Positions 26,881-36,028 are shown, numbered from the stretch's first letter. The stretch: 64,000 bases of DNA from JBASEY01 sp964404285 (GCA_964404285.1 CAYOJK010000001.1:248001-312000), one strand, 5' to 3'. Notes: generated by a model not told the origin, from the letters alone. A program made the numbers and translations.

Positions 26881-26922
26881 ACCCGGCATCTATCTTATTC
26901 AAGGATAAGTGCCGGGTTTATC
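26881..26922 (+). terminator. Probable terminator between acpP and tsaE
   Basis: ACCCGGCA (26881-26888) and TGCCGGGT (26910-26917) pair perfectly, with an inner CTTAT/ATAAG stem, and are followed by TTTATCTAT. The T-run is imperfect. A GTG at 26909 that could start tsaE lies inside the 3' arm, which argues for the ATG at 26930 instead. Confidence 0.5.
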
Positions 26923-26929
26923 TATACCT

Positions 26930-27400
26930 ATGAAACAAATAACCTTTCTCACACTTTCACCCGAACAAACCCGATTGGTTGGTGAGCGATGCAGCTATTT
27001 TCTTCAGGAAGGAGATTGTATTCCACTTATTGGGGAACTTGGTAGTGGGAAAACCTGTTTTGCTCAAGGTGTCGCTAAGGGTTTGGGTGTTCCAGCCCAT
27101 ATTCCCGTCAACAGCCCTTCATTCACACTTGTCAATCATTATGAAGCACGTATTCCTCTTTATCACATTGACTTATATCGATTGGAATCAGAACAAGAGC
27201 TGGACGATCTTGAAATCAACGATATTATTTTTGATGATGGAATCACGTTGATTGAATGGCCACAATTAATCATGCCCAAATTGCTCTTTATACCACTCAC
27301 TGTAGAGTTTTACTGGGATATGACGGCTGAAACGACTCGATTATTGACGTTTTCAAGTAGGGAAAAACGATTTCACAACTTTTTTGCTGAGCTGCCATGA
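26930..27400 (+). CDS. tsaE: tRNA threonylcarbamoyladenosine biosynthesis ATPase TsaE
   Basis: A 156-residue P-loop protein that supports TsaD/TsaB in making t6A37 on tRNAs reading ANN codons. Walker A is GELGSGKTCF, followed by SPSFTLVNHYEA, YHIDLYRL and LIEWPQ, all diagnostic of TsaE. The last four bases (ATGA) overlap the start of tsaD, so the two are translationally coupled. The ATG at 26930 lacks an obvious Shine-Dalgarno, but the upstream GTG falls inside the terminator-like hairpin. Confidence 0.93.
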   Translation: MKQITFLTLSPEQTRLVGERCSYFLQEGDCIPLIGELGSGKTCFAQGVAKGLGVPAHIPVNSPSFTLVNHYEARIPLYHIDLYRLESEQELDDLEINDIIFDDGITLIEWPQLIMPKLLFIPLTVEFYWDMTAETTRLLTFSSREKRFHNFFAELP

Positions 27401-28404
27401 CCAAGATATTAGGAATTGAAACATCCTGTGACGACACCAGTGCCGCTATTGTTGAAAATGGATCTGTTATCCTGTCAAACGTTGTAGCCGGTCAAGAACA
27501 ATATCACCAAAAATTTGGTGGCGTTGTGCCGGAGATTGCTGCTAGGAAACATTTAGAGCACATACTTCCAACAATTCAATTGTGTTTGGATAATGCCAAG
27601 CTATCTATGTCCGATATAGATGCAATCGCCGTAACCCATAGACCAGGCCTTGTCGGCTCACTGGTGGTCGGTCTTACCGTTGCAAAAAGCTTAGCCTATC
27701 TTTATCGAAAACCTCTTATAGGCATTCATCATATCGAGGCTCATGCTTATTCAGCATGCCTCAACGGCTTGCCCTATGGAATTCCTCAAATCGCGCTGGT
27801 CGCGTCTGGCGGCCACACATCGCTGCTAAGATTTATAAATGAAGACTCAATGCAGCTTATCGGGCAAACCATAGATGATGCTGCGGGAGAAGCCTTTGAT
27901 AAAGTAGCTAAAATGCTTGGCTTTGGGTACCCCGGCGGGCCAATTATCGATAAACTCGCTCAGGAAAATCCTGACCATGGTATCCATTTCCCCCGCCCTA
28001 TGATTGATTCGGAAACTTTTGTTTTCAGCTTTTCAGGTCTAAAAACTGCGGTTATGTACTATGCTAAAAACAATCCACATACCCCTGCTGAGGACATAGC
28101 CGCAGGATTTCAACAAGCGGTAGTCGATGTACTCATCAATAAAACAATCAAAGCTGCCCAACACTTTAAGCTGAATACAATTTCAGTTGTCGGAGGAGTC
28201 GCTGCCAATCGAGAATTGCGTGCTCAGTTTAACGAAATCTGTAACAAATATGGCTATGACCTGACTATTCCACCTCCACTGCTTTGCACAGATAATGCAG
28301 CTATGGTTGCTGGACTTGGTTATCAAAAATATATAAGAAAAAAAGAAAATTCCCTAGATCTAGCTGCTTTTTCTCATTCAGGATTACAGCTAATTCAAAT
28401 TTAA
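27397..28404 (+). CDS. tsaD: tRNA N6-adenosine threonylcarbamoyltransferase TsaD
   Basis: A 335-residue ASKHA-fold metalloenzyme that transfers threonylcarbamoyl to A37 of tRNA. It starts MTKILGIETSCDDTSAAIV, carries the metal-binding HHIEAH (His pair, about residues 109-114), the nucleotide-binding ALVASGGHTSL and GEAFDKVAKMLGFGYPGGP, and ends with the VVGGVAANRELR block and a C-terminal NAAMVA. Length is normal. It forms a two-gene unit with tsaE. Confidence 0.97.
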   Translation: MTKILGIETSCDDTSAAIVENGSVILSNVVAGQEQYHQKFGGVVPEIAARKHLEHILPTIQLCLDNAKLSMSDIDAIAVTHRPGLVGSLVVGLTVAKSLAYLYRKPLIGIHHIEAHAYSACLNGLPYGIPQIALVASGGHTSLLRFINEDSMQLIGQTIDDAAGEAFDKVAKMLGFGYPGGPIIDKLAQENPDHGIHFPRPMIDSETFVFSFSGLKTAVMYYAKNNPHTPAEDIAAGFQQAVVDVLINKTIKAAQHFKLNTISVVGGVAANRELRAQFNEICNKYGYDLTIPPPLLCTDNAAMVAGLGYQKYIRKKENSLDLAAFSHSGLQLIQI

Positions 28405-28605
28405 AAATTAACAGGGATAAAACTTATCTTTTGTCTTATTATCACGATTAAAATCAACATGTTATAATGTTTCGCAGATAATTGCGCTCTGTTTTAAAAT
28501 TTACCAATATTAGGTTGGTCACATCTCTGTCTTTTCCCTCGTCTAAAACAGTTATATAAAGTTATTTCCTTTGTAATCAATAGGTTATATTCACCGTATT
28601 TAGGT

Positions 28606-28620
28606 TGGCACAACGTTTGC
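28606..28620 (+). promoter_or_regulatory. Sigma-54 promoter of the comEA-like/ssb operon
   Basis: TTGGCACAACGTTTGC contains a perfect -24 element TGGCAC (28606-28611) and a perfect -12 element TTGC (28617-28620), with GG and GC exactly ten bases apart. Transcription would begin near 28632, shortly before the GGAGG (28639-28643) and ATG at 28652. Such promoters need an AAA+ activator, and one is encoded at 32511-35531. The rest of 28405-28605 holds short TAGGTT repeats and an 8-base inverted repeat. Confidence 0.85.
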
Positions 28621-28651
28621 CTTTACGAATGGTGTTCGTGGAGGTTAGCTT

Positions 28652-29017
28652 ATGAAAAGAGCGCTAAAAATAGAATTAATTCTTTTAACAATTCTAACAG
28701 CATTGTTTTTATCGTTTATGAGCATGCGAAAAACTATTGATCTGAACAAAGCAACACGTGCTGAGCTGATTTCAATTCCTGGTATTGGACCATCACTTGC
28801 CTCACGAATCATTCTTGAAAGAACACGACGAGGTGGATTTCGGTCGATGGAAGATTTGTTGAAAATCTCAGGGATTGGTCGGAATACATTCAAGACATTA
28901 GAGAAATTCCTTTATGTAACAAACAGTGATGACACCAGATACGGTGAAGACAACAAGAAAACGTCTGGTGCATGCTGTTATCAACTCAAAACAGAATTTA
29001 TGGAGGATATAACATGA
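28652..29017 (+). CDS. ComEA-like membrane-anchored helix-hairpin-helix DNA-binding protein
   Basis: A 121-residue protein with an N-terminal membrane segment (LILLTILTALFLSFM) and a tandem helix-hairpin-helix module at about 29-90 (IDLNKATRAELISIPGIGPSLA; LLKISGIGRNTFKTL), the arrangement of ComEA, the periplasmic receptor that pulls incoming DNA across the outer envelope. GGAGG precedes the ATG. A short hydrophilic tail follows the module. Its last four bases overlap the ssb start. Placement behind a sigma-54 promoter and ahead of a single-stranded-DNA-binding protein supports a role in DNA uptake. ComEA itself would normally be accompanied by ComEC, which is not in this window. Confidence 0.82.
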   Translation: MKRALKIELILLTILTALFLSFMSMRKTIDLNKATRAELISIPGIGPSLASRIILERTRRGGFRSMEDLLKISGIGRNTFKTLEKFLYVTNSDDTRYGEDNKKTSGACCYQLKTEFMEDIT

Positions 29018-29370
29018 TTAATTCTGTCACACTTATCGGACGACTTGGGCAAGACCCGGAACTTCGCACAACTGAAAATGGTATGAGCATTGCCAATTTC
29101 AGTCTTGCACACAACGAGATACGATTGGTCAACGGCAATCGTGAAACGGTTCCACATTGGTTCAGATGCGTGGCTTTCGGTTCATTGGCTCAATTATGTG
29201 TTGAGTACCTTCGCAAGGGGAGCCGAGTTGGAGTATCCGGCAGTTTGAAACAACGTAGTTGGGAAACAGATGAAGGAACAAAACGAAATTCCGTTGAAAT
29301 TCTTGTAAAAGATATTGAATTCCTTTCAACAAATCCTAATCGAGAAACAAACGAAGAACAAAGCGAATAA
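29014..29370 (+). CDS. ssb: Single-stranded DNA-binding protein, short form without the acidic C-terminal tip
   Basis: The protein has 118 residues with one OB fold: MINSVTLIGRLGQDPELR, ANFSLAH, PHWFRCVAFGSLAQ, YLRKGSRVGVSGSLKQRSW. Typical bacterial SSB proteins have a flexible tail ending in DDDIPF that recruits partner proteins; this one ends soon after the fold (NREETNEEQSE-like tail, acidic but without the DIPF tip). Short SSBs of this kind are known as competence-specific forms in some bacteria. An upstream in-frame ATG at 28972 is rejected because GGAGG sits ahead of 29014 and only this start gives the normal N-terminus. Whether it is the only SSB in the genome is unknown. Confidence 0.9.
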   Translation: MINSVTLIGRLGQDPELRTTENGMSIANFSLAHNEIRLVNGNRETVPHWFRCVAFGSLAQLCVEYLRKGSRVGVSGSLKQRSWETDEGTKRNSVEILVKDIEFLSTNPNRETNEEQSE

Positions 29371-29387
29371 CTTATTTTGAACTCCGT

Positions 29388-29432
29388 GAAGCTCCCGACA
29401 ACCCATCACTCTCCTCATCTTTCGGGAGCTTC
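29388..29432 (+). terminator. Hairpin after ssb, possible terminator
   Basis: GAAGCTCCCGA (29388-29398) and TCGGGAGCTTC (29422-29432) form a perfect 11-base stem with a 23-base loop. No T-run follows on the plus strand, so intrinsic termination is uncertain; it may end the ssb operon or act on the convergent helicase transcript. Confidence 0.45.
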
Positions 29433-29482
29433 CACTTTCGATTATCCTGGCGTGCGCGCTCGAAATGTACAAAAACGCTTGA

Positions 29483-31621
29483 TTAGTTTAAACGTATTAG
29501 GTTAGCCAAATTTACTATCAGTTTCTTTCGACCTACCCGATCAAAATCAATGGTTATTCTGGCGTTTGGTCCGTTTCCAGAACAATCAAGAACAGTACCG
29601 GAACCAAGCGATGGATGACGAACTCGTTCCCCCCGGTTGTACAAATTTGATGAACCTGTACCACTTAGCCTTTTCACAAATGGAGTTTTGCTGACACGGG
29701 GAATTTTCGTTTTGAAGTCCGCGGGAATTTCTTCCAGAAATCGCGATGGTGTCTGGCGACGAATTTTGCCATAAAGAGCTCTTTGTGCCGCACTGAATAG
29801 ATATAGCTTCTCTTTGGCACGGGTCATACCGACATAAAGCAGCCGCCTCTCTTCCTCAAGTTCTGCAGGATCAGTATCTTCTTCATCACGTATCAACGGG
29901 AACAAATCCTCTTCCAAACCGGAAATAAACACGATGGGATATTCAAGGCCTTTTGCGCTATGTAATGTCATCAATTGTACATGATCTTTTTCTAATGACT
30001 TTGTATCTTCATCATCGCTATATAAGGATAAAAAATCTGCGAAACCGGCCAATTTGCCATCACTTCTAAATATGTAATCAGCAACTGTATTTTTAAATCC
30101 TTCTATTATTTCTTTTGAAGCCATGGCTTCTGATGACATGTCCTGGTCAAATTGAGCAGAATAAGATGATTCTTTTAAAAGATAATCAACAAAATCAGCA
30201 GCATTATACCTTGTTCCATAATCAATCAGCTTTTCAATTAGCTCCTTAAAGCCTGCTAAAAGTTGAATCTTTGCATTACTCAACAACTTCTGTTTGATTA
30301 CATGATCAATAGCTGAATAGAGACTACATTCCATCTCTAAAGCAGTTTTTTCAAGCAGATCTATCGTTATTTTACCGATTCCCCGACGCGGCACATTCAA
30401 AATCCGGCGGCAAGCTCCTGAGTCTTCAGGATTCAACACCAATCTTATGTAAGCAAGCAGATCTTTTACTTCTTTTCTACTAAAAAAGCTGGTATTACCA
30501 ACCAATTTATATGGGATTTGGTTCTTTCTGAATACTTCTTCCAGAATTCTTGCCTGCATGTTTATACGAAAGAAAACGGCAAAATCATTATATGAAGTCG
30601 GTTTCTCTGTTGTCGTTTGCTTGATTAGATTACATATAGCTTCCGCTTCTGCCCTGTCATCCGGCCAGATACCACACGTGATTAACTCCCCCTTCTGTTG
30701 ATCTGTCCATAAAACCTTAGGGTTTCTAATCTTGTTATGTGTTAACAAAGCAGAAGCTGCAGATAATATTGTCTGCGTAGAACGGTAGTTTTGCTCAAGT
30801 TTGATAATTTTGGTACCAGGAAAATCATTGGGAAAATTTAAAATATTCGATATTTCCGCACCGCGCCACCGATAAATAGACTGATCATCATCTCCAACCG
30901 CCATGATATTGCAGTATCGGCTACCCAACAAACGTACAAATTCATATTGAGCATTATTAGTATCCTGGTATTCATCGATTAAAATATATCTGAATTTGTT
31001 TTGATATTTTTCAAGAACCTCTGGTTCTTCGTCAAAAAGCCGGACAGTTCTAACGATTAAATCGTCAAAATCCAAGGATTGATCAGCGCTAAGACCTCTT
31101 TGATATATTCGAAAAATGTCGGACAGACCTTGATAAAAGGGGTTTTGACCATCTTTTTCCAGGATCGATTCAGGGGTTTCAAATTTGTTTTTGGCTTGGC
31201 TGATCAAAGATATAAGTATTTTTGTTGAAAACACATCTGAATTATATCCGGACGCCTTAACCGCCCTTTTTATTCGAGATATCTGCTCAGATTCGTCAAC
31301 AATTGAAAAGTTAGCATGAATTTGAAGTTTTCTGTGTTCAATACGAAGGATTCGCGCGCAAATTGAATGGAATGTGCCGATGGTTAACCGACTTGGTTCA
31401 ATAATATCCGGCATAGCGGCAATTCTTTCCCTCATCTCATTTGCCGCTTTGTTTGTAAACGTGATAGCTAGTATTTGCCATTCAGGAATTCGTAAAACGG
31501 TGACTAAACTATGAATTCGGTTAACGATTATCCGAGTTTTGCCGCTTCCCGCTCCCGCAAGAACCAGAACAGGCCCCTCCGAATGTTGAACAGCCATTTC
31601 CTGTTGCCGATTGAGTTTCAT
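29483..31621 (-). CDS. UvrD/PcrA-type superfamily 1 DNA helicase
   Basis: A 712-residue 3'-5' helicase. Motif I is AGAGSGKT (about 22-29), motif II includes ILIDEYQDTN, motif III is GDDDQSIYRWRGAE, motif IV-V regions include LEQNYRST and LMTLHSAKGLEYPIVF, and motif VI is EERRLLYVGMTRAKEKLYL. The C-terminal VRHPSLGSGTV...RKKLIVNLANLI is a PcrA-type tail that contacts RNA polymerase in Bacillus. The role is repair or replication-fork maintenance. It is the last gene of the minus-strand operon that begins at ribF, 25 bases after the PP2C gene. Confidence 0.95.
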   Translation of the reverse strand: MKLNRQQEMAVQHSEGPVLVLAGAGSGKTRIIVNRIHSLVTVLRIPEWQILAITFTNKAANEMRERIAAMPDIIEPSRLTIGTFHSICARILRIEHRKLQIHANFSIVDESEQISRIKRAVKASGYNSDVFSTKILISLISQAKNKFETPESILEKDGQNPFYQGLSDIFRIYQRGLSADQSLDFDDLIVRTVRLFDEEPEVLEKYQNKFRYILIDEYQDTNNAQYEFVRLLGSRYCNIMAVGDDDQSIYRWRGAEISNILNFPNDFPGTKIIKLEQNYRSTQTILSAASALLTHNKIRNPKVLWTDQQKGELITCGIWPDDRAEAEAICNLIKQTTTEKPTSYNDFAVFFRINMQARILEEVFRKNQIPYKLVGNTSFFSRKEVKDLLAYIRLVLNPEDSGACRRILNVPRRGIGKITIDLLEKTALEMECSLYSAIDHVIKQKLLSNAKIQLLAGFKELIEKLIDYGTRYNAADFVDYLLKESSYSAQFDQDMSSEAMASKEIIEGFKNTVADYIFRSDGKLAGFADFLSLYSDDEDTKSLEKDHVQLMTLHSAKGLEYPIVFISGLEEDLFPLIRDEEDTDPAELEEERRLLYVGMTRAKEKLYLFSAAQRALYGKIRRQTPSRFLEEIPADFKTKIPRVSKTPFVKRLSGTGSSNLYNRGERVRHPSLGSGTVLDCSGNGPNARITIDFDRVGRKKLIVNLANLIRLN

Positions 31622-31646
31622 CCTAAAACCGTTATCTTTTTCGATA

Positions 31647-32480
31647 TTATTCTATATATGCCTGCCCAAACATGTCTTTAAGCATTTCCAAATTCTTTTG
31701 TTCATCTTCAACTTGTAAGGCTTCATGTTCTTCTGCAAGCCCCACAATCAAAACGGTGACATTGTCTGGAGCGCCACGTTCAAGAGTTGTATCAATAAAA
31801 CCCTTCACCGCTTCTTGAAGGTCATTTTCATACATACTCAACTCTTCTAAAATTTCCCAATCCTCCATCACACCAGTCAATCCATCGGTACAGAGAAGGA
31901 AAATATCGTCTTCATGAACCGGGACAATATACGTATCCACCTCGATATCATCGCTCCCTCCAAGAGCTCTGGTAATTACATTTTTCAGCGATGAAAACTC
32001 AGCTTCCTTCATAGATATCTGATGATTGTCAATTAATTCCTGAATTTGACTGTGGTCTTTTGTAAGTTGTCGAATGATGCCATTAGATATTTTGTATATT
32101 CTGGAATCCCCAACATGGCAGATAATTCCATATCCGTTAACAATTTTAATCATGTCAATTGTTGTGCCCATTCCTAGCAATTCAGGGCGGTTTTCTGCCA
32201 TTTGAAATACCTGGTTATTTGCATAAATCACTGCCAAACGACAAAGTTCTCTCTCAATCATAATAATTTCTTCTAACGTCTGGGTCTCATAATCCAGTTT
32301 AACTTGATTGTTTAAAAAACTGATAATCGATTGAATCGCTAAATGGCAGGCAAGATCGCCTGCACGGTGCCCTCCCATACCATCTGCTACAATAAAAATA
32401 GATGAATTTTTATCAATATAAAAAGCATCCTGGTTAACTGACCGTTTACATCCAACATCTGTTTGTCCAAACGCTTCCAT
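31647..32480 (-). CDS. PP2C-type serine/threonine protein phosphatase
   Basis: A 277-residue Mg/Mn-dependent phosphatase. Metal and catalytic motifs are in order: QDAFYI, FIVADGMGGHRAGD (about 29-42), HVGDSRIYK, LTKDHSQIQEL, FLLCTDGLTG and GAPDNVTVLIVG. It has no transmembrane segment, so it acts in the cytoplasm. Such enzymes often reverse Hanks-type kinases, and a kinase-like gene is at the right edge of this window. Here it is co-transcribed with, and 30 bases after, the sigma-54 activator, suggesting the phosphatase may tune that regulatory circuit; this is inference. Confidence 0.92.
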   Translation of the reverse strand: MEAFGQTDVGCKRSVNQDAFYIDKNSSIFIVADGMGGHRAGDLACHLAIQSIISFLNNQVKLDYETQTLEEIIMIERELCRLAVIYANNQVFQMAENRPELLGMGTTIDMIKIVNGYGIICHVGDSRIYKISNGIIRQLTKDHSQIQELIDNHQISMKEAEFSSLKNVITRALGGSDDIEVDTYIVPVHEDDIFLLCTDGLTGVMEDWEILEELSMYENDLQEAVKGFIDTTLERGAPDNVTVLIVGLAEEHEALQVEDEQKNLEMLKDMFGQAYIE

Positions 32481-32510
32481 TACATCTCCAATCTACTCAT
32501 TACTTTCAAA

Positions 32511-35500
32511 TCATAGAGTATCAGACTCCCTTAAATCTATATTTTTTAGTTTTTTATTTAATGTTTGTCTAGTAATACCCAATTTTTTTGCGGATTGTGT
32601 GACATTGCCGTCGCAAGAGTCCAGCATTTTTCGTATCAATTCCAACTGGTATTTTTCAGTCGCCTCAGCTAGCGAAATATCTGGGTACTCAACAGTTGAT
32701 TTTACCCATTTTTTTAAATCCAACACATCTATAGTTCCATTTGTATCAACAAAATTTGCTGCAGCTTCAATGAGGTTTTGTAATTCGCGAACATTTCCAG
32801 ACCAATATCTCGAAGCTAACCATTTTATAGCATTATGAGTAAAACTCACATTTTCTAAACCAATTTTTTTTAAGGCGCTCTCTAAAAAAAACGCTGCCAG
32901 CACTGGAATATCCTCTAATCGTTCTCGTAACGGTGGAGCATGTAAGTGTAAAACTACCAGCCTATAAAATAAATCACTTCTAAAATGACCGTTTCTAACC
33001 TCTTCATCAAGATTTTTGTGGGTAGCCGATATAATCCTGACATCAATAGAAAGATCTATTTCACTGCCCAAAGGCCTGATTTTTCTTTCCTGTAGTACTC
33101 GAAGCAATTTCGCTTGGACCGATATTGGAAGATCTGCTATCTCGTCCAAAAAGACAGTTCCACCATGTGCCAATTCAAAAACACCTTTACGAGTTTCAAC
33201 AGCGCCCGTATAAGCTCCGCGTTTATGTCCAAACAACTCACTCTCAATCAAAGTGTCAGGAGTCGTTGAACAGTTAAAAGGAACAAAAGGACGATCTTTT
33301 CTTGAACAACAATAATGGATCGCCTCAGCAATTAACTCTTTTCCAGTACCTGTTTCACCAGATATATGAACTGTTGTGGGGCTATTCGCTATGCGTCTAA
33401 TTTTATTTCTAAGTTCTTGTATTTGTAGTGACTTCCCTATCAACTTGTCTGCATGATCTGTTGCAGGCAAGAAAATATTTTCTGTTCGGTAAGCCTGATC
33501 CACCAATACCTGTCGCATGATCGCAATTGGTTTGATTAAAAAATTGAATAGTTTCTCTTTCTCCAGTATCCCGTTATTAGCATCGATGTTTAACAGCAAA
33601 TACCCTTCCTGTCGCAGAAGTGCAGGGAAACCGATACCAATCCAGGAGTTAGCAACAATTATCTTCTTTCGTTTGATTCGATCTGTTCTTTCGATTTCGC
33701 GCACTACCGCTCTCTGTTCCTTTAACCTCGGCTTGTCTCCCCAACCATTAACCCATTCTACTTTGCTCTCTCGATTGAGCAAAAAAATCCCTGACTCAAT
33801 CCCAAAATTAGTAGAAAAAAATGCCTGAACGGCGCCCAGATACTGTTCATAAGTTTCAGCGCTTAACAGACTGGCTGCAAATAAACTATATTGCCTTTTA
33901 TCACATTCCAAAAAACTGTTTTGTTGTTGGGTTATAAGCGGTTTCAAAACTGCACATCTTTTCTGATCGCCAATTGTCTGGGCGAGCCACAGTGCCTGTT
34001 CAAATTTTTCATGATCCTGTTTATCAGAATCGATAAATTCTTGAGCTAAAAGATCGGATACAAGTTGGCTTTGCCTTATAAAAGCAGCTTTTGAATACGT
34101 AATTTCAAAGATTTCTGATTCATGGAAACTCGATCTATACACCTGATAGTTACGCACTAGTATATTTTTTATGGTTTTTTGAAGATCAGCGCACTGGTCG
34201 GGGAACACATCAGTCAGATCATTTAATGTATAATAGATTCTCAAAACGAACTCTGATGGAAAGCGCATCAATTGAATTGAAAGCTCATTGAGATATGAGG
34301 CTGCATGTTCGGAAAGATTTAATCTGGTTGCTAAAACAAGGCCGCCGTATAAAGCCACCGCAAAATTATAACGCCCAAAATCATCAGGAAAATTGTTTAG
34401 AATTTTATAAATGAGATTACCGGCCTCTTTCAGGTTTCCGGACTCTAGCGCCCCTTCAAGAACATAAAGATTTAATTTACCACGTAAATACTCCCGTTTA
34501 CCTTTCTGGATTAAGCGCTCAACCAACCGCAGACAATTATGTTCTCGAATCGTATTACCTTGAATTCCATGAAGACGAGCAACATCCATCATAATACGTG
34601 CAGCAAGAGACCGATTGATGTGCTTTTCAATTTTAATCAAGGCTTTCTGAAAATATTGGAGCGCTTTGTCCGAATCGCCTTTCAACAGAAAATGCCTTCC
34701 TCTCAACCATAAAAATTCTGCCTCGAAAGTATTGTTTGGCGATTCTTTCTGATGAAAGGTATCCAATAAAGTTTCAGCAGCCGCCCCACATCCGGATTCT
34801 TGGTAACATTCAATAATATGAACCAGCAAATCATGAATACTGTTTGAGTCGACATTCCGTTTCATTAGTTGTTGTAGCTGTTCTACACCAAAGAAGTTAA
34901 TATCTTTTTGAATACAAATACGTATCTTTAAAATCTCAGCTTGCTTTTTTATATCCGTCAAGATGTCCTTATCGTTCAAAAGGCTATCTATTAGAAATTG
35001 TGCTTCAAATAAGTCACCCTTTAAAAATTCATATTCCGCTTTTCTTAGGCTGATCGATTTTGGGAACTCTTCAGGCCATTTTTCTCTGCAGAGTGCAAAA
35101 ATGGAATCAGCCAGGGTGTCATCCACCAGTTGGAAACTCAGCTTCAAAGCATCGGAGACAAGTATAAGTGCAGCAGGAGCGTCTGCTTTCAGTGCAGCCC
35201 AAAGCTTTTGGAAAAGGATCGTTGTAGATAATTTTTGAGAAGGAGTATTTTGTATTGCGTGCCAAAGATTGTTGTAAATAAGAATTTTCTTGGAGTCGGA
35301 AATGCCTATTTCAATATTCTCTAGATCACTGTTATCTACAAACCGGTAAAAACCAGCGGCTTGACCAGGCGCTAATACTCCTTGATTACGTAAGCGTCCG
35401 ATCTGATTGATGACACCTCTACGAGGTTTTCGGATAGCTTTTGCCAGCCAGCTTACATCGAAGGGCTGGATCATCAATGCAGCAGTTTCAAGGATCTCTG

Positions 35501-35531
35501 TTTGAAAATCTGTAGTTACAACCTCTTTCAT
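32511..35531 (-). CDS. Sigma-54-dependent transcriptional activator with winged-helix, TPR-like, GAF-like, AAA+ and Fis-type HTH domains
   Basis: The product has 1006 residues. An N-terminal winged-helix-like stretch (DVSWLAKAIRKPRRGVINQI) precedes a long array of TPR-like helices (about 100-500), then a GAF-like domain (about 550-680). The AAA+ core follows: Walker A GETGTGKE near 727, the sigma-54 contact loop GAYTGA near 772 (usual form GAFTGA), the GGTVFLDEIADL Walker B and FRSDLFYRL. The C-terminus has a Fis-type helix-turn-helix (NVTQSAKKLGITRQTLNKKLK). It has no receiver domain, so input must come through the TPR/GAF part. It likely drives sigma-54 promoters such as those at 28606 and 9066. 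Confidence 0.93.
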   Translation of the reverse strand: MKEVVTTDFQTEILETAALMIQPFDVSWLAKAIRKPRRGVINQIGRLRNQGVLAPGQAAGFYRFVDNSDLENIEIGISDSKKILIYNNLWHAIQNTPSQKLSTTILFQKLWAALKADAPAALILVSDALKLSFQLVDDTLADSIFALCREKWPEEFPKSISLRKAEYEFLKGDLFEAQFLIDSLLNDKDILTDIKKQAEILKIRICIQKDINFFGVEQLQQLMKRNVDSNSIHDLLVHIIECYQESGCGAAAETLLDTFHQKESPNNTFEAEFLWLRGRHFLLKGDSDKALQYFQKALIKIEKHINRSLAARIMMDVARLHGIQGNTIREHNCLRLVERLIQKGKREYLRGKLNLYVLEGALESGNLKEAGNLIYKILNNFPDDFGRYNFAVALYGGLVLATRLNLSEHAASYLNELSIQLMRFPSEFVLRIYYTLNDLTDVFPDQCADLQKTIKNILVRNYQVYRSSFHESEIFEITYSKAAFIRQSQLVSDLLAQEFIDSDKQDHEKFEQALWLAQTIGDQKRCAVLKPLITQQQNSFLECDKRQYSLFAASLLSAETYEQYLGAVQAFFSTNFGIESGIFLLNRESKVEWVNGWGDKPRLKEQRAVVREIERTDRIKRKKIIVANSWIGIGFPALLRQEGYLLLNIDANNGILEKEKLFNFLIKPIAIMRQVLVDQAYRTENIFLPATDHADKLIGKSLQIQELRNKIRRIANSPTTVHISGETGTGKELIAEAIHYCCSRKDRPFVPFNCSTTPDTLIESELFGHKRGAYTGAVETRKGVFELAHGGTVFLDEIADLPISVQAKLLRVLQERKIRPLGSEIDLSIDVRIISATHKNLDEEVRNGHFRSDLFYRLVVLHLHAPPLRERLEDIPVLAAFFLESALKKIGLENVSFTHNAIKWLASRYWSGNVRELQNLIEAAANFVDTNGTIDVLDLKKWVKSTVEYPDISLAEATEKYQLELIRKMLDSCDGNVTQSAKKLGITRQTLNKKLKNIDLRESDTL

Positions 35532-35550
35532 TTGATCGGAAAGGGTCTAA

Positions 35551-36012
35551 TTAACCAGATTTAGATATCAGGATATTATACAATTCATCATAGAGTTGTT
35601 GAAAATCTTTGAATTTTCTATAGACGGATGCAAAGCGAACATATGCGATTTCATCCATAGATTTTATTCGTTCAATCACATATTCACCAATTTGCTCCGT
35701 CGATATTTCTCTATCAACTTGTGTGTGTAACAACTGTTCAACATCATCCACCAGGCGCTCAATATCTACTTGTTTGACCGGACGTTTTTCAAAAGCCTTA
35801 TTCAAACCCCTCAGAAGCTTACTTCTATCAAATCGTTCGCGTCGTCCATCTTTTTTTATGACCATGTAATGCAGCTCTTCGATTTGCTCATAGGAAGTAA
35901 ATCGCCTGTGACATTTTTGGCATTCTCGCCGTCGTCGGATAGTTTCGCCATCTTTTGATGGTCTAGAATCCACAACCTTGTCTTCATAATTACCACAAAA
36001 TGGACATTTCAT
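35551..36012 (-). CDS. nrdR: Transcriptional repressor NrdR
   Basis: A 153-residue repressor of ribonucleotide reductase genes. An N-terminal zinc ribbon (MKCPFCG...CQKCHRRF) is followed by an ATP-cone domain (VIKKDGRRERFDRSKLLRGLNKAF) that senses ATP/dATP. Length is standard. No NrdR box or nrd gene is visible nearby; it is in an operon with a dCMP deaminase, so nucleotide metabolism is the common thread. Confidence 0.96.
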   Translation of the reverse strand: MKCPFCGNYEDKVVDSRPSKDGETIRRRRECQKCHRRFTSYEQIEELHYMVIKKDGRRERFDRSKLLRGLNKAFEKRPVKQVDIERLVDDVEQLLHTQVDREISTEQIGEYVIERIKSMDEIAYVRFASVYRKFKDFQQLYDELYNILISKSG

Positions 36013-36028
36013 CGTCTTTCACCTCTAT

